Below, in pieces: positions 62,006-64,000 of a stretch of DNA of 64,000 nucleotides. Each line of letters begins with the position of its first letter. Positions within the stretch are counted from its first letter, which is position 1. The notes beneath the pieces were generated by a model. That model did no database searches, was not told where the DNA came from, and was given only the letters and a program-made list of their open reading frames with translations. Origin of the DNA: Buttiauxella sp. A111. Its GTDB lineage: Bacteria; Pseudomonadota; Gammaproteobacteria; Enterobacterales; Enterobacteriaceae. The position numbers were made by a program, and so were the translations under genes. The stretch lies in contig NZ_BJFN01000004.1 in the NCBI RefSeq assembly GCF_014189855.1, positions 372,001 to 436,000 on the forward strand. Direction: 5' to 3'.

Positions 62006-62512
62006 TTAGTTCATACCAATCATTGCGCGGAACGGGGCGAGGAAGTCTTCCTGACCAAGATTGACCACGCTGCCGTCGCTGGCGACTTCCCAGCAGATTT
62101 TGCCGTTGATGGTCTTTTTCTTGCGCTTACAGGACAAGCTCAGCACCGTCTGGGACAGCTCACTCATTTTGGTGTTGCTGTCCTCGATGTTATTAATTTC
62201 GCCAATCCATTCGGCCTTCACCTTAAATTCTTCCCCGTCCTCATCCCGGTAAGCCTCTTCGATGGTGACCGCGCAGCTTGAACCGGCTTGCAGGCCGTAC
62301 ATCACCAGGATTTCAGAGCGTGCGCCTTTGACGGTGATGCTGCCGGTCATCGCTTCAATGCCAGTCGCCACTTCGCGCTCCACAAACGAGCCACCGCGCG
62401 TTTTTTCCATCACTTTTTTCGGTGCCGGATCGGCAACATCTTCCAGCGTCAGATACAGGGGAACGCCCTGAATGGTGACGCGCTGGGCCATGCGGGTTAA
62501 TACTCCAGCCAT
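62006..62512 (-). CDS. Phage major tail tube protein (GpFII)
   Basis: 168 residues, P2 gpFII family, forming the inner tube of the contractile tail. Typical pattern: VTIQGVPLYLTLEDV, TGIEAMTGSITVKGARSEI, and the SCKRKKKTINGKICWEV strand. Start codon shares one base with the sheath stop (TAATG). Followed by a terminator. Confidence 0.92.
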   Translation of the reverse strand: MAGVLTRMAQRVTIQGVPLYLTLEDVADPAPKKVMEKTRGGSFVEREVATGIEAMTGSITVKGARSEILVMYGLQAGSSCAVTIEEAYRDEDGEEFKVKAEWIGEINNIEDSNTKMSELSQTVLSLSCKRKKKTINGKICWEVASDGSVVNLGQEDFLAPFRAMIGMN

Positions 62513-63954
62513 TACAGTACGCTCTCCAGGAATGATTCAACGATGCCGGTGTCTTCGTTCAGGTGATACACGACGTGTTCGTTCGGGCTGTAACCGGCAT
62601 AGTTAATGGCGATATGCCATTCACCGTTGCGGTAGTTGTCCGTGGTGTTCAGTGTCGGGTGCAGATAGACCCGCGCCCCAATTAACGCCTCTTCCATTTG
62701 CAGTCCGGATAAGAAGTCATTAATCAGGCTGATGCGCTGATCCATAAAAGTTCGGGTCAGGTTCTCCGCCATCCCCTCCTCAGTGGTGGCCAGCAGCTTA
62801 CGAATGATGGTGTGCTCAAGCCCCACCTGTGACACAAAACGCCCGGAGACGGTGCGGTTACCAATCAGTGAATACCCGCCGCGTGACGTACGCGCAAAAT
62901 AGCTCACCCCGTAGCGGTTGAGCAGGTCCCCACTGGTGGTTTTATCCAGCAGGTTGTAGTCAATATGACGCTGCAACGCTTCAACATTGACCCCCATGCG
63001 ACCTTTACCCGGTGATTCCCACGGCTTCACACGGGCAAAACAGGCCAGCGCCTGCGCTGACGGGGATCCATACACATAATCCGCCTCTGCCTGGCTCCAG
63101 ACTTTCACCATCGGGTCGACCAGATAGAACTGGTCGTAGCCGGTGCCGGTGACTGCCATCGATTCAGACAAATCAATCGCATCCTGGTCATTGGTGGAGG
63201 GACCATCCCCCACCGGAATGGCATAAATTTTCGCCCCGAGAGCCGCCAGCGCATCACTGACCGGTTTCTGACAGAAGCCCGGCGCGCTGATATGCGTCAG
63301 GGATTCCTGGGTGTTTTTCAGCGCCTGCATGCCGGTGATACGCCCGGTGGCCGCATCCACACCACCAATGATGTTGGCCACCGTGGTGTTGCTGACCTGC
63401 GATTTTCCGCTGATGGTGATGAGCGTTTCAGGCACAACATCAGCTGCACTCAGTCCCGCCGAGCCAGAGAGGACCAGCGTGTCAGTGTCGCTGATGGTAT
63501 AGCTCACCACATCGGCGGTTTTCCCGCCCACCGTAACGCTCCAGCCGGTCGGATCCGTCACATCGGTGGTCAGCGTAGTGTCTTTGAGCACCACTACCAC
63601 ATTGCCGGTGACAGGCTCATCCGTCGCGGAAACCACGGTACCGGTGTAATCCGCTGGCGCGGGCTCATCGTCCCCTTCTTCAACCACCACCACATAACAA
63701 GCCACGGACGCCAGTTGCTGGATAACCGCAATCGCCGGGTACAGCGTACCCGCCTCTGCACCGCTCGGATCGAGTGCGGTAAGCTGGGCCGGATTCGTAA
63801 TACGGTACGGTTTATTACGCGGGATCAGCGGATCAAGGTTCGGGGCGGTTCCCACCAGGCCAAAAACCGTGGCGCCTGCAGGTCCCATTGGCTGTGGGGC
63901 TTTCTTGCTTTCAACGGACGCACCATTATGCACAAAGCTCGTAATTTCTGGCAT
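62512..63954 (-). CDS. Phage contractile tail sheath protein (GpFI)
   Basis: 480 residues, P2 gpFI/Myoviridae sheath family. Conserved GLVGTAPNLDP, the sheath core FCQKPVSDALAALGAKIYAI, and C-terminal domain GVSYFARTSRGGYSLIGNR to YNLNED-like end. It is about 80 residues longer than P2 FI; the extra part, residues about 100-185, is Thr/Val/Asp-rich and looks like an immunoglobulin-like surface domain. AGGAG precedes the ATG. The late operon continues beyond the window. Confidence 0.92.
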   Translation of the reverse strand: MPEITSFVHNGASVESKKAPQPMGPAGATVFGLVGTAPNLDPLIPRNKPYRITNPAQLTALDPSGAEAGTLYPAIAVIQQLASVACYVVVVEEGDDEPAPADYTGTVVSATDEPVTGNVVVVLKDTTLTTDVTDPTGWSVTVGGKTADVVSYTISDTDTLVLSGSAGLSAADVVPETLITISGKSQVSNTTVANIIGGVDAATGRITGMQALKNTQESLTHISAPGFCQKPVSDALAALGAKIYAIPVGDGPSTNDQDAIDLSESMAVTGTGYDQFYLVDPMVKVWSQAEADYVYGSPSAQALACFARVKPWESPGKGRMGVNVEALQRHIDYNLLDKTTSGDLLNRYGVSYFARTSRGGYSLIGNRTVSGRFVSQVGLEHTIIRKLLATTEEGMAENLTRTFMDQRISLINDFLSGLQMEEALIGARVYLHPTLNTTDNYRNGEWHIAINYAGYSPNEHVVYHLNEDTGIVESFLESVL

Positions 63955-64000
63955 TACCGCTCCTTTATTTACGTTTTTTAGTGTGGGAGGCCTGAGCAGT

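Overview
The window is chromosomal DNA of a member of the Enterobacteriaceae. From position 1 to about 48.5 kb the genes keep the order of the Escherichia coli pfkB to yeaH interval (pfkB, ydiZ, yniABC, ydjM, tcyP, cedA, katE, osmE, nadE, spy, astCADBE, xthA, nudG, ynjH, topB, selD, ydjA, sppA, ansA, pncA, yeaC, msrB, gapA, yeaD, mipA, yeaG, yeaH). Protein similarity is high throughout, but the content differs enough that it is not E. coli or Salmonella. Relative to E. coli as I remember it, chb (between katE and osmE), cho, ydjXYZ-ynjA-F, gdhA-ynjI, the ydjE-L block and yeaE are missing. The extra genes are an orphan kduD, a Sel1-repeat protein, a yddG-type exporter, a complete hut regulon, a secreted GH18 chitinase and a MarR-GNAT fusion.

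The metabolic core of the window is nitrogen scavenging. The hut locus (13.2-21.6 kb) is laid out as two divergent pairs, hutH-hutU / hutC and hutF-hutD / hutI-hutG. An identical 13-base HutC-type operator lies in each divergent gap. It encodes the five-step route through formylglutamate (HutF plus deformylase HutG), not the one-step formiminoglutamase. The ast operon (22.6-28.6 kb) degrades arginine to glutamate and has a near-consensus sigma-54 promoter; a second sigma-54 promoter lies in front of yeaG-yeaH. Asparaginase (ansA) and nicotinamidase (pncA) form another small deamination operon. Two ERIC repeats of 124 bp and one ERIC carrying a 70-bp insertion sit between genes; the last one supplies the hutU stop codon.

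From about 48.5 kb the character changes. After the yeaH terminator there is a hairpin, a sequence like a tmRNA/tRNA 3' end and a terminator, then yedK. An AT-rich stretch follows with a cupin-tautomerase-secreted cupin cassette and an unknown secreted protein. From 52.1 kb on the DNA is phage-derived: a broken copy of P2 gene D joined to an IS3-family remnant, a LysR regulator, a broken fimbrial-type gene, and then the intact minus-strand tail module of a P2-like prophage (FI, FII, E/E', T, U, X, D), which runs off the right edge. The 1,033 bp at the end of the tail module (56218-57250) also exist, diverged by scattered mostly silent changes, at 52108-53140. This suggests two related prophages have used this place. 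The E/E' pair keeps a T6G programmed frameshift site.

No CRISPR array, complete tRNA or rRNA gene was seen.
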